Source: Hyphomicrobiales bacterium
Lineage (GTDB): Bacteria > Pseudomonadota > Alphaproteobacteria > Rhizobiales > Beijerinckiaceae
DNA: 61,532 nucleotides
Assembly: GCA_947447895.1 (NCBI GenBank)
Contig: CANFLM010000007.1
Location: forward strand, 1-61,532
Direction: 5' to 3'
In this document: piece by piece, positions 1 through 7,832 of the stretch
How the letters are laid out: each line of letters begins with the position of its first letter
Numbering within the stretch: the first letter of the stretch is position 1
Program-made: the position numbers and the translations under genes
The notes under the pieces: model-generated
The model's input: only the letters and a program-made list of their open reading frames with translations
Database searches by the model: none
Told to the model about the DNA's origin: nothing

Positions 1-1
1 A

Positions 2-232
2 TCGAACTTGCGTGAAACCACCACCCGCGTGCTGGCCTCGCTGACCCCGCGTGAAGAACGCGTGTTGCGCATGCGCTTCGGCATCGGCATGAACACCGAT
101 CACACGCTGGAAGAGGTCGGCCAGCAATTCTCGGTAACGCGCGAACGTATCCGCCAGATCGAGGCCAAGGCCCTGCGCAAGCTCAAGCATCCATCGCGCT
201 CGCGCAAATTGCGGAGCTTCCTGGATAATTGA
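2..232 (+). CDS. rpoD: RNA polymerase sigma factor RpoD, C-terminal fragment
   Basis: This is the 3' end of the housekeeping sigma-70 gene; the start lies outside the window, and the frame is open from base 2. The 76 visible residues are sigma region 4. They include the [16 protein letters not shown] segment that begins region 4 and the helix-turn-helix [22 protein letters not shown] that reads the -35 promoter element. The C-terminus RKLRSFLDN is the usual end of alphaproteobacterial RpoD. A rho-independent terminator follows at 269-294, so this is a natural gene end. The identity is very secure; only the missing N-terminal part is unknown. Confidence 0.97.
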   Translation, partial: SNLRETTTRVLASLTPREERVLRMRFGIGMNTDHTLEEVGQQFSVTRERIRQIEAKALRKLKHPSRSRKLRSFLDN

Positions 233-268
233 TCCTTGGTGCTGGATCGCAGTTCACATATCAAATTT

Positions 269-294
269 TGGCAGGGAGCACCCCTGCCATTTTT
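269..294 (+). terminator. Rho-independent terminator of rpoD
   Basis: An 8-bp perfect stem, TGGCAGGG pairing with CCCTGCCA around the loop AGCAC, is followed by five T residues. It lies 37 bases after the rpoD stop codon. Confidence 0.85.
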
Positions 295-328
295 CCTTCT
301 GGTCGTTTGATGCTTTGGAGTGTTTCGC

Positions 329-853
329 GTGGCCCGTATTTCCTATGCCGACAGCAACCGTCCCGACCGTCAGGCCCTGGTCGAGCGCATCACCCGTGAA
401 CGTGGTGGCGTCCTGCATCTGTATGCCATGCTGCTCCATTCCGCCCCCATCGGCGAAGGCTGGTTAAACTATCTGACCGCGATCCGCCAAAAATCCGGGC
501 TGGCAGGCGATGTCCGTGAAATGGTGATCATGCGCATTGCCCATCTCAACGGCGCGCCCTACGAGGCCCAGCAACATGCCCCGATTGCCTTGAAAGAGGG
601 CATGACGCAGGGCCAGCTCGATGCGCTGGACGATTGGTCGCCTTCAAGCCTGTTCTCACCCCTGCAACGCGCCGTGCTGGCCTATACCGATGCGATGACC
701 AAGGATATCCATGTGGCCGATGCTGTCTTTGATGCCATGCGGGTGCATTTTGATGAACAAGGCATTGTCGAACTGACCGCCACCATCGCCGCCTATAATA
801 TGGTGTCGCGTTTTCTCGAGGCCTTGCAGATCCATTCCACCGACCCCCTCTGA
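329..853 (+). CDS. Carboxymuconolactone decarboxylase (AhpD-like) family protein
   Basis: A 174-residue all-helical protein of the CMD/AhpD-like fold. The family core is seen in the segment REMVIMRIAHLNGAPYEAQQH (roughly residues 57-77), where many relatives carry Y/E and a histidine three to four residues later. The CxxC redox pair of true AhpD is absent, so a peroxidase-reductase role is not supported; relatives act as decarboxylases or are uncharacterised. The GTG at 329 was preferred because GGAG lies eight bases upstream; an upstream GTG at 320 overlaps that ribosome site. It is a single gene between rpoD and uppP with no clear functional link to either. Confidence 0.75.
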   Translation: MARISYADSNRPDRQALVERITRERGGVLHLYAMLLHSAPIGEGWLNYLTAIRQKSGLAGDVREMVIMRIAHLNGAPYEAQQHAPIALKEGMTQGQLDALDDWSPSSLFSPLQRAVLAYTDAMTKDIHVADAVFDAMRVHFDEQGIVELTATIAAYNMVSRFLEALQIHSTDPL

Positions 854-989
854 GTTGGTCCTGCGCCTGTTGCTCCGCACGCCTCACTTTATCGGAAATT
901 GGTCTGGCCTTGCTCGGGAATCAGCAAGCATTTGGTAAGGTTCACTCCATAGAAGTGGGTCTGTGAATCATGGGCTAGGGGAGACCGAG

Positions 990-1847
990 ATGGCGAATGC
1001 GTGTAGCGAAGGCATTGATGTCGGCTTTGCCACGCTTGGCTATACAGAGGCGGCTGTGCTGGGAGTGGTGCAAGGCATCACCGAATTGCTGCCGATTTCC
1101 TCCACCGCCCATATGCGGATCGTCCCGCATTTTTTCGGATGGCAGGATCCGGGTTCCGCCTTTTCTGCCGCCATGCAGCTGGCTGCCCTTGGTGCGGTCA
1201 TCACCTATTTCTGGCGCGATATTTCCAGCTTGAGCACCTCGTCGGTGCGCGCCTTGGTACACCGGCAGTTTGACCATCCCTCGTTCCGCTTCGTGTTCGG
1301 CATCGGTCTGGCTACGTTGCCGATCGGTGTGGTCGGTCTTGCCATGGCGAAACTGCTCAATACCTGCGATACGCCCTTGAGAACCTTGCCGGTGATCGGG
1401 GCTGCGTGCCTGCTGATGGCGGCCTTGATGGCGCTTGCGGAATGGCGCGGCTCGCGCAAGCGTGATCTGGCGGGCTTTACCATGCTCGATCTGATGCTGG
1501 TGGGCTTTGCCCAGGTGGGGGCATTGATCCCCGGGGTGTCGCGGTCGGGCTCGACGCTGACAGCGGGATTGCTGTTGGGTTTCAACCGCGAGGATGCAGC
1601 ACGCCTGTCTTTTCTGCTCGGTCTGCCGGCCATTACTCTGGCGGGTCTCAAGGAAATCTGGGTGCTGACCCATGCGGGACTTGATGCCCATGCCTGGTCG
1701 GTGCTGGCCGTGGGTTTGGCGTGCGGCACGGTTTCGGCCTTTGCCGCCGTATGGGGCTTGCTGCGCTTTTTCGAGCGGATGTCGACTTGGCCCTTCGTGA
1801 TCTATCGCGCGGCGATGGGTGTGCTGTTGCTGGCGATTTCGCTCTGA
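990..1847 (+). CDS. uppP: Undecaprenyl-diphosphatase (BacA/UppP)
   Basis: A 285-residue polytopic inner-membrane enzyme that removes a phosphate from undecaprenyl diphosphate, recycling the lipid carrier for cell-wall and other polysaccharide synthesis. Both family signatures are visible: the N-terminal VVQGITELLPISSTAH segment, with the conserved Gln/Glu and Ser residues, and the later PGVSRSGSTLTAGLLLGF segment containing the catalytic-region arginine. Length and hydrophobic pattern fit the family. The ATG at 990 was chosen because AGGGGAG precedes it by six bases; a GTG at 963 in the same frame lacks such a site. The gene appears monocistronic. Confidence 0.94.
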   Translation: MANACSEGIDVGFATLGYTEAAVLGVVQGITELLPISSTAHMRIVPHFFGWQDPGSAFSAAMQLAALGAVITYFWRDISSLSTSSVRALVHRQFDHPSFRFVFGIGLATLPIGVVGLAMAKLLNTCDTPLRTLPVIGAACLLMAALMALAEWRGSRKRDLAGFTMLDLMLVGFAQVGALIPGVSRSGSTLTAGLLLGFNREDAARLSFLLGLPAITLAGLKEIWVLTHAGLDAHAWSVLAVGLACGTVSAFAAVWGLLRFFERMSTWPFVIYRAAMGVLLLAISL

Positions 1848-1900
1848 TCTGACTCGCAAAAGGGATTGAAGCGCGCCCCAAGACGTGATCGACTGCGATG

Positions 1901-1915
1901 CTCCCGAAACGGGAG
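1901..1915. other. Short GC hairpin between uppP and pxpB
   Basis: A perfect 6-bp stem, CTCCCG/CGGGAG with loop AAA, lies 54 bases after uppP. There is no T run, so it may be a weak or factor-assisted end, or chance. Confidence 0.3.
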
Positions 1916-1947
1916 TGGGTTAAGTCGTTGATCATCGGGGCCGCCTC

Positions 1948-2691
1948 ATGTCGTCTTCTGCCGCTTTGCGGATTCTGCCCTGTGGCGATGCCGCCCTGAC
2001 CGTCGAATTCGGGGAGACGGTCGATCCCTTTCTCAATGCGCTGGTGCTGGGTCTTGACGACGCGCTCAAAGCCCATGACGTGCCGGGCTTGCAGGAGACC
2101 ATCCCGACCTATCGCTCGCTGTTTGTGACCTATGATCCTGTCGTGACCGATTTTGCCTCGATCTCGGGTCTGCTGCGCGAATTGGCGCAACAGGCCGGGC
2201 CCAAACCGCAATCGCCACGCCGCTGGCGGGTTCCGGTGGTCTATGGCGAGGATTTCGGGATCGATCTCGAGGATGTCGCCAAAGGCAAGGGATTGACGCC
2301 CGACGAAGTGGTGCGCCGCCACTGCGGTAGCGATTACCGCGTCTATATGCTGGGTTTCATGCCGGGGTTTGCCTATCTGGGCGGTCTGGACCAGACCATT
2401 GCGACCTCGCGCCGCGACGAGCCGAGGCTTGTGACGCCGGCCGGAGCGGTGATGATCGGCGGTGTGCAGGCGGGTATCCAGTGTATCGAGGCCCCGAGCG
2501 GCTGGCATATTCTGGGCCGCACGCCGATGCGCAGTTACCACCCGACCCGCCAACAGATGTTCCTGATCGAACCGGGCGACTCTTTAAGTTTTTATGCCAT
2601 GCCGCGCGCCGACTGGCGCATGATGGAGGAAGCGGCCGAGGCTGGGGAGTGGATTGCCGACCTCGTGATCGATGCCGGGGTGGCGGCATGA
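1948..2691 (+). CDS. pxpB: 5-oxoprolinase subunit PxpB
   Basis: A 247-residue protein of the KipI / allophanate-hydrolase-subunit-1 family, one of three subunits of the prokaryotic ATP-dependent 5-oxoprolinase that opens 5-oxoproline (pyroglutamate) to glutamate. The N-terminal segment ILPCGDAALTVEFG, the central YRVYMLGFMPGFAYLGGL and the downstream PAGAVMIGG are typical of the family. Its stop codon overlaps the pxpC start by an ATGA junction, and pxpA follows, giving the standard pxpBCA set. A urea-amidolyase (allophanate) role is less likely because no biotin carboxylase gene is nearby. Confidence 0.92.
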   Translation: MSSSAALRILPCGDAALTVEFGETVDPFLNALVLGLDDALKAHDVPGLQETIPTYRSLFVTYDPVVTDFASISGLLRELAQQAGPKPQSPRRWRVPVVYGEDFGIDLEDVAKGKGLTPDEVVRRHCGSDYRVYMLGFMPGFAYLGGLDQTIATSRRDEPRLVTPAGAVMIGGVQAGIQCIEAPSGWHILGRTPMRSYHPTRQQMFLIEPGDSLSFYAMPRADWRMMEEAAEAGEWIADLVIDAGVAA

Positions 2692-3707
2692 GTGTTTTGC
2701 TGATCGAGGAGGTGGGACCCGCCACATCGGTGCAGGATTTCGGCCGCTATGGCGCCTTGCGTTATGGTTTGGGCACAACCGGCGCGATGGATCGTGTCGG
2801 TTTGGCCTATGCCAATGTGCTGGTCGGGCAGGACTGGCATGCGCCGCTCATCGAACTCGGCCCCTTGCCGATCAAACTCAAAGCCAAAGAAGGCACAGTC
2901 CGTCTGGCGCTGTCGGGAGCCATGCGCGGCATCAGCCTGCGCGGGCAGGCGATGGCCATGAACGAGAGCTTCTGTCTGGCCGAGGGCGAAAGCGTGATGA
3001 TCAGGGCGGCCAGAGGCGGGGTTTTCAGCTATCTGGCTGTCGAGGGCGGCATTGCCGGTAGCCCCACCTTCGGCAGTTTTTCGGTGCATCGCCGCGCTGG
3101 ACTGGGCAGTCCCTTCGCCCGGCCGCTCGAGAGCGGAGACCAGCTTGTGGTTGGTGATGCGAGTGTGATGGAAGGGGAGCGCCGCCTGCCCGCGCCCCCC
3201 GTGGTGGCTGGGCCAATCCGTTGCGTTTTGGGCCCGCAGGATGACTTTTTCTCGGCGGACACCATTGCCCAGTTCCAGGCGACGGAATGGACCATTTCGG
3301 CCACTTCCGACCGGATGGGCTATCGGCTGGAAGGCTCGCCGCTGACCCATGCCCGCACCGCCAATATCGTGTCGGACGGCATTGCCAATGGCACGATCCA
3401 GATCCCCGGGACGGGGCAACCGCTGTTGTTGCTGGCCGAGCGCGGCACCACCGGCGGCTATCCGAAAATCGCCACCGTGATCACTGCCGATCTGGGCCGC
3501 GCCGCCCAGACCCCAGTGGGGGCCGGTATCCAGTTTCAGGCCATCCCGATCGAGGAAGCGCAAGCCCTGGCCCGCGATCTCGCTCGCATGATTGCCGGTT
3601 TGCCGCAACGTGTCGAGGTGCTGGGAGGCGGGAGCCTGTCGTCGGAAGCCCTGTTGGCCGGCAATCTGGCAGGCCATGCCACCAATGCGCTTGATCCCGC
3701 CGTTTAG
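2688..3707 (+). CDS. pxpC: 5-oxoprolinase subunit PxpC
   Basis: A 339-residue KipA / allophanate-hydrolase-subunit-2 family protein and partner of PxpB. Family features include the N-terminal VGPATSVQDFGRYGALRYG, the GAMDRVGLAYAN segment and the DRMGYRLEG motif near residue 210. The frame stays open well upstream of 2688, but the ATG overlapping the pxpB stop (ATGA) gives the normal family length and implies translational coupling. The subunits act together in the cytoplasm to salvage 5-oxoproline formed from damaged glutamine or glutathione. Confidence 0.92.
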   Translation: MSVLLIEEVGPATSVQDFGRYGALRYGLGTTGAMDRVGLAYANVLVGQDWHAPLIELGPLPIKLKAKEGTVRLALSGAMRGISLRGQAMAMNESFCLAEGESVMIRAARGGVFSYLAVEGGIAGSPTFGSFSVHRRAGLGSPFARPLESGDQLVVGDASVMEGERRLPAPPVVAGPIRCVLGPQDDFFSADTIAQFQATEWTISATSDRMGYRLEGSPLTHARTANIVSDGIANGTIQIPGTGQPLLLLAERGTTGGYPKIATVITADLGRAAQTPVGAGIQFQAIPIEEAQALARDLARMIAGLPQRVEVLGGGSLSSEALLAGNLAGHATNALDPAV

Positions 3708-3734
3708 CCCGTTTTGTCCAGACTGGAGAGCATG

Positions 3735-4499
3735 ATGAAAACGATCGATCTGAATTCCGACCTTGGCGAAAGCTATGGCCCGTGGACCATGGGCGATGAC
3801 CAGGCGGTGCTGGGCATTGTCACCAGCGCGAATGTCGCCTGCGGCGGCCATGCCAGCGATCCCGAAACCATGTTCAAAACCCTGACTTTGGCCAAGCAAA
3901 AGGGCGTCAGTGTCGGCGCGCATCCGGGCTATCCGGACCGCGAAGGCTTCGGGCGCAGGATCATCCCCTACACGCTGGGCGAAATCGAACGCTTTACCGC
4001 CGCCCAGATCGGCACTTTGCTCGGCATCGCTGCCCTTGCTGGCACGCGCATCACCTATATGAAACCGCATGGGGCGATTGCCAATCAGGCGATGGATGAC
4101 GAAGGCGTGGCGCAGGCGCTGATCAATGCCACCAAGGCGGTGGCTCCCGATCTGCCGGTTCTGGCAATTTCCGGCACGGTGCTGGAGCATCTGGCCCGCA
4201 AGAATGGCCTGCAGGTCTATTCCGAGATCTTTGCCGATCGTGCCTATACGTCCAAAGGCCGTCTGGTCTCGCGCGCGCTGGACGGCGCGATGGTAACGGA
4301 TGCTGATTTTGCCGCGCAACGGCTGGTCGGTTTCCTCAAAACCGGCCTGATGCCGACGCTTGACGGCGCGCCGGTCAAGCTTGAGGCCCACTCCATCTGC
4401 GTGCATGGCGACAGCGCCCATGCGGTGGACATGGCCCGCAAGGTCCGCGCCGCTCTGGAAGGAGAAGGGGTCACCATCCAGCGCTTTGTGGGGGGGTGA
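3735..4499 (+). CDS. pxpA: 5-oxoprolinase subunit PxpA (LamB/YcsF family)
   Basis: A 254-residue LamB/YcsF-family protein, the third 5-oxoprolinase subunit. The diagnostic start MKTIDLNSDLGESYGPW is followed by SANVACGGHASDP, KGVSVGAHPGYPDREGFGR and MKPHGAIANQ, all conserved in the family. The ATG at 3735 has GGAG six bases upstream; an ATG at 3732 and a TTG at 3714 are alternatives. It follows pxpC by 27 bases in the same operon, completing a pxpBCA unit that feeds 5-oxoproline into glutamate. The next gene, aspA, is convergent and ends only five bases away. Confidence 0.93.
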   Translation: MKTIDLNSDLGESYGPWTMGDDQAVLGIVTSANVACGGHASDPETMFKTLTLAKQKGVSVGAHPGYPDREGFGRRIIPYTLGEIERFTAAQIGTLLGIAALAGTRITYMKPHGAIANQAMDDEGVAQALINATKAVAPDLPVLAISGTVLEHLARKNGLQVYSEIFADRAYTSKGRLVSRALDGAMVTDADFAAQRLVGFLKTGLMPTLDGAPVKLEAHSICVHGDSAHAVDMARKVRAALEGEGVTIQRFVGG

Positions 4500-4504
4500 A
4501 CCTG

Positions 4505-5902
4505 CTACAGCTTGCGCGGTTGGGTCAACATGTCGGGCCGCAAAATATCGTCGAGTTGCTCTTTGGTCAGCAGTTGATGCTTGAGGACCAGATCATAGAC
4601 GCTGGCGCCGGTGGCCAAGGCCTCTTGCGCCAGTTTGGTGGCATTGTCATAGCCGATAAAAGGATTGAGCGCGGTAACGATGCCGATCGAATGGGCCACG
4701 ATGTGCTGGAGCCTGTCACGATTGGCGGTGATGCCGCGGACGCAACGCTGGGCGAGAATATCGCAGCCATTGCGCAAATGCGTCACGCTTTTGAACAGGC
4801 TATGGGCAATAATCGGCTCGAAGGCATTCAACTGCAACTGTCCGGCTTCGGCGGCGAAACTGACCGTCACATCATTGCCGATCACCTCGAAGGCGATCTG
4901 GTTGACCACTTCGGGGATCACCGGATTGACCTTGCCCGGCATGATGCTTGATCCGGCCTGCATGGCGGGAAGGTTGATTTCACCCAATCCGGCGCGTGGC
5001 CCGGAGGACAGCAGGCGCAAATCATTGCAGGTTTTGGAAAGCTTGACGGCGACCCGTTTCAGTACTCCCGATAATTGGACAAAGGCCCCGCAATCCTGCG
5101 TCGCTTCGACCAGATTGGGGGCGGTGACCAACGGCAAACCGGTGATGATCCGCAAAGCCTGGCAGACTTTTGCGGCATAGTCGGGATGGGTGGTGATGCC
5201 GGTGCCGATGGCTGTGGCACCGAGATTGATTTCGCAAATCAGCAACGAGGCTTCGCGCAACCGGTCCTCGTCCTCCCCGAGCATCACGGCATAGGTCAGA
5301 AATTCCTGGCCCAAGGTCATCGGCACCGCATCCTGCAACTGGGTGCGGCCGATTTTCAGAATATCTTTGAACTCATCGGCCTTGCCGTCAAAGGCCTCGC
5401 GCAGTCGACCCATGGCGGCAATCAATGTCTGGATGCCGCTAAAAGCCGCAATCTTGAGGGCCGTCGGATAGACATCATTGGTGCTCTGGCTGATATTGAC
5501 ATGCTCGTTGGGGTGCAAATGCGCATAGTCACCCCGCGCATGGCCCAGAATTTCCAAAGCCCGATTGGCGATTACTTCATTGGCATTCATATTGGTCGAA
5601 GTGCCGGCCCCGCCCTGAATGACATCAACAACAAAATGCTGGTGCCATTGGCCGTGGCGGATTTCCTCGCAGGCCTGACAAATCGCCTGCATCCGGCGTT
5701 CATCCAGCAAGCCCAACTGAAAATTGGCCAGCGCCGCCGCTTGCTTGATGGCCGCAAGGGCATTGATAAGATCGGGATAAATGGAAATGGGGGTGCCCGT
5801 GATTGGAAAATTTTCAACCGCCCGCAAAGTATGCACGCCATAATAGGCGCTGCTGGGCACATCTTTATCGCCGATCAGGTCATGCTCGCGTCTGGTGGGC
5901 AT
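4505..5902 (-). CDS. aspA: Aspartate ammonia-lyase
   Basis: A 465-residue cytoplasmic enzyme of the aspartase/fumarase superfamily that deaminates L-aspartate to fumarate. Visible signatures are GAGTSTNMNANEVIANRA, HVNISQSTNDVYPTA and the superfamily loop GSSIMPGKVNPVIPEV. Overall pattern and length favour aspartase over class II fumarase, though the two are closely related. The ATG at 5902 has GGGAGG eight bases upstream; the open frame extends 21 codons further without a better site. It is transcribed towards pxpA. A cytoplasmic aspartase next to pyroglutamate salvage suits amino-acid carbon use, but no shared regulation is visible. Confidence 0.88.
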   Translation of the reverse strand: MPTRREHDLIGDKDVPSSAYYGVHTLRAVENFPITGTPISIYPDLINALAAIKQAAALANFQLGLLDERRMQAICQACEEIRHGQWHQHFVVDVIQGGAGTSTNMNANEVIANRALEILGHARGDYAHLHPNEHVNISQSTNDVYPTALKIAAFSGIQTLIAAMGRLREAFDGKADEFKDILKIGRTQLQDAVPMTLGQEFLTYAVMLGEDEDRLREASLLICEINLGATAIGTGITTHPDYAAKVCQALRIITGLPLVTAPNLVEATQDCGAFVQLSGVLKRVAVKLSKTCNDLRLLSSGPRAGLGEINLPAMQAGSSIMPGKVNPVIPEVVNQIAFEVIGNDVTVSFAAEAGQLQLNAFEPIIAHSLFKSVTHLRNGCDILAQRCVRGITANRDRLQHIVAHSIGIVTALNPFIGYDNATKLAQEALATGASVYDLVLKHQLLTKEQLDDILRPDMLTQPRKL

Positions 5903-5975
5903 TGTCGAACCTCCCGCTGCCGTGGAGGTCTGGCGTGTGATCGCCGGACATTCTCCACGCGACACTAGAAGGTCA

Positions 5976-6006
5976 GGCTAGCCGCCTTGAGGGGCTTTGG
6001 CTAGCC
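5976..6006. repeat. Paired GGCTAGCC palindromes between aspA and the ABC operon
   Basis: The 8-bp self-palindrome GGCTAGCC occurs at 5976-5983 and 5999-6006, so it can form a stem with a 15-base loop. It lies just after the stop of the downstream permease gene and may mark the 3' end of that operon. There is no T tract on the transcript side. Confidence 0.4.
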
Positions 6007-6013
6007 AAAAACA

Positions 6014-6838
6014 TCAACCGCCTTTGACGGCCCCATCGGTCAGGCCCGCCACAATCTGCCGTTGGGCAAACACGGTCAGCAGCAAAACAGGCAGGGTGAC
6101 GATCAGCGCGGCTGCGGCCAGCGGACCCCAGCTCAATTGGTCGAACGAGATCATGTTATAGACCGCCACCGGCAGGGTGCGGGTGCCGCGGCTGGCCAGC
6201 ACGATGCCGAACACGAAATTGTTCCACGAGAAGATGATGGCCAGAATGAACGCCACCGCAATGCCGGGTTTGGCAATCGGCAGAGCGACATGGCGGAAGA
6301 CCTGCCAGCGTGTCGCGCCGTCGATCATCGCAGCCTCTTCAAGCTCCATCGGGGTTGTTTCGAAATAGCCGATCATGATCCAGATGGCGATCGGCACGGT
6401 GACAACCAGATGGATGATGATTTGCGGCCACAGCGTGCCGAGCAGACCTACCCACTGGAACAGCAGGAACAGCGGGATCAGATAGGACAGGCCGGGGGTG
6501 ATGCGGGCGATCAGCACCACGATGGTGGATTTGTGCGCCTGCATCCGCGCGATGCCGTAGCCGGCCGGCACGCCGATCAGCAGGGCCAGCAATGTGGCCG
6601 AGCCGGTGACAATCAGCGAGTTGAAGAAATAGGTGGTAAAGCGGTTGGAGTTGAACACCGAGGCATAATTCTCCCACGCAAATTGCGCCGGGATCAGCAC
6701 CGGTGGATAGCTGGCATTGTCGATTTCCATTTTGACCGACAGCGAGGCCATCCAGATGAAGAACAGAATGGCCGGTGACACGATGATGAAAACACCCAAT
6801 GCCAGCCCGAGATTGCTCAGAAGCGCGCGCAGTCTCAT
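6014..6838 (-). CDS. Carbohydrate ABC transporter permease (MalG-like)
   Basis: A 274-residue inner-membrane permease of the CUT1-type sugar ABC importers. It has six predicted membrane segments and the EAA loop that contacts the ATPase, seen as the segment ELEEAAMIDGATRWQVFRHVALP (about residues 165-187). Its start overlaps the stop of the upstream permease by an ATGA junction. It is the last gene of a binding protein-permease-permease operon. No ATPase follows; the next gene is aspA, so a shared ATPase encoded elsewhere must be assumed. The substrate cannot be read from the sequence. Confidence 0.87.
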   Translation of the reverse strand: MRLRALLSNLGLALGVFIIVSPAILFFIWMASLSVKMEIDNASYPPVLIPAQFAWENYASVFNSNRFTTYFFNSLIVTGSATLLALLIGVPAGYGIARMQAHKSTIVVLIARITPGLSYLIPLFLLFQWVGLLGTLWPQIIIHLVVTVPIAIWIMIGYFETTPMELEEAAMIDGATRWQVFRHVALPIAKPGIAVAFILAIIFSWNNFVFGIVLASRGTRTLPVAVYNMISFDQLSWGPLAAAALIVTLPVLLLTVFAQRQIVAGLTDGAVKGG

Positions 6839-7752
6839 GCTGCACCTCCTGTCTGGTTCCAGTGCAGCCGTTGCCGCATATAGAGCATGATGGCAGCCAA
6901 CACGACGATCAGCACAAAGAATACCACGGCAATCGCCGAGCCATAGCCGATGTCGTAATAGACGAAGGCGACGCTGTAGAGATAGAGGTTGATGGTCTCC
7001 GACGCCGAGCCGGGCCCGCCTTGCGTGATCGCAAAAATGATGTCGAAGCTTTTGACAGCATCGATCATGCGGATCATCGAGGCCACAAAGATGAACGGGG
7101 TGATCAGCGGCAGGGTAATGTAACGGAACATCTGCCAGGCATTGGCCCCGTCAATGCGCGCGCTTTCATAGGGCTCGCTGGGGATGGCCGACAGCCCACC
7201 CAGCACGATCAGCATCACCAGCGGTGTCCATTGCCATGTTTCCACCATTACCAGCGACGGGATCACGGAGCCGGGATGGAACACCCACAATTCAGCGGGC
7301 AGGCCGAACAACGACAGGATATAATTCAGCACCCCGAGCTGGGGATGGAACATCATGGTCCAGACCAGCGCCACCGCTACCGGCGTCGCCATCATCGGCA
7401 TGATGAACAGACCGCGCAAGAAGCCGCGGAACGGGAATTTCTGGTGGAAAATCACGGCGGCAAAGGTGCCGAAAATCACCGGCAAAATGACCGAAAGCAA
7501 AGTGTAGGTGATGGTATGGCCGACCGCTTCGACAAAGCGGGGATCGCTCGGCAGGCGGATATAATTGGCCAGTCCGACAAAGGTGGTCGGCGCGCCGACC
7601 TTCCATTCATGCATGCTCATCCAGATGGTGAACAGCCACGGAAACACGATAATTCCTGCAACAACAATCAGGGCCGGAATGACAAACGGCCAGTAGGACG
7701 GCACACGCCAGGCTTTGCGCGGTGGTGGAGTTGCGGTTTGAGGCTCTGACAT
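6835..7752 (-). CDS. Carbohydrate ABC transporter permease (MalF-like)
   Basis: A 305-residue inner-membrane permease with six predicted membrane segments, a short basic N-terminus and an EAA loop (EPYESARIDGANAWQMFRYI, about residues 198-217) typical of CUT1 systems. It pairs with the MalG-like permease downstream, which it overlaps by four bases. The ATG at 7752 is used; an in-frame GTG at 7773 sits at the edge of the stem-loop upstream and is less likely. The ribosome site is weak, so translation may depend on that upstream structure. Confidence 0.86.
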   Translation of the reverse strand: MSEPQTATPPPRKAWRVPSYWPFVIPALIVVAGIIVFPWLFTIWMSMHEWKVGAPTTFVGLANYIRLPSDPRFVEAVGHTITYTLLSVILPVIFGTFAAVIFHQKFPFRGFLRGLFIMPMMATPVAVALVWTMMFHPQLGVLNYILSLFGLPAELWVFHPGSVIPSLVMVETWQWTPLVMLIVLGGLSAIPSEPYESARIDGANAWQMFRYITLPLITPFIFVASMIRMIDAVKSFDIIFAITQGGPGSASETINLYLYSVAFVYYDIGYGSAIAVVFFVLIVVLAAIMLYMRQRLHWNQTGGAA

Positions 7753-7772
7753 GGTGTGATCCGAAATCCACA

Positions 7773-7800
7773 CCCTGCCCCGTTATCAGTGGGGGCAGGG
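7773..7800 (-). other. Intercistronic stem-loop between binding-protein and permease genes
   Basis: A perfect 9-bp stem, CCCTGCCCC with GGGGCAGGG around a 10-base loop, sits between the binding-protein stop and the permease start. There is no T tract. Structures here in ABC operons commonly protect the upstream binding-protein mRNA or cause partial termination; that role is inferred. Confidence 0.65.
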
Positions 7801-7832
7801 CATATGATAATGCGTCTATGACGCGTGAAGGC

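Noticed and set aside
2592-4421. Long minus-strand frame (609 codons) across pxpC and pxpA
   Set aside because: It is the antisense shadow of two well-recognised genes, and its translation is rich in His/Arg/Gln with no family motif.
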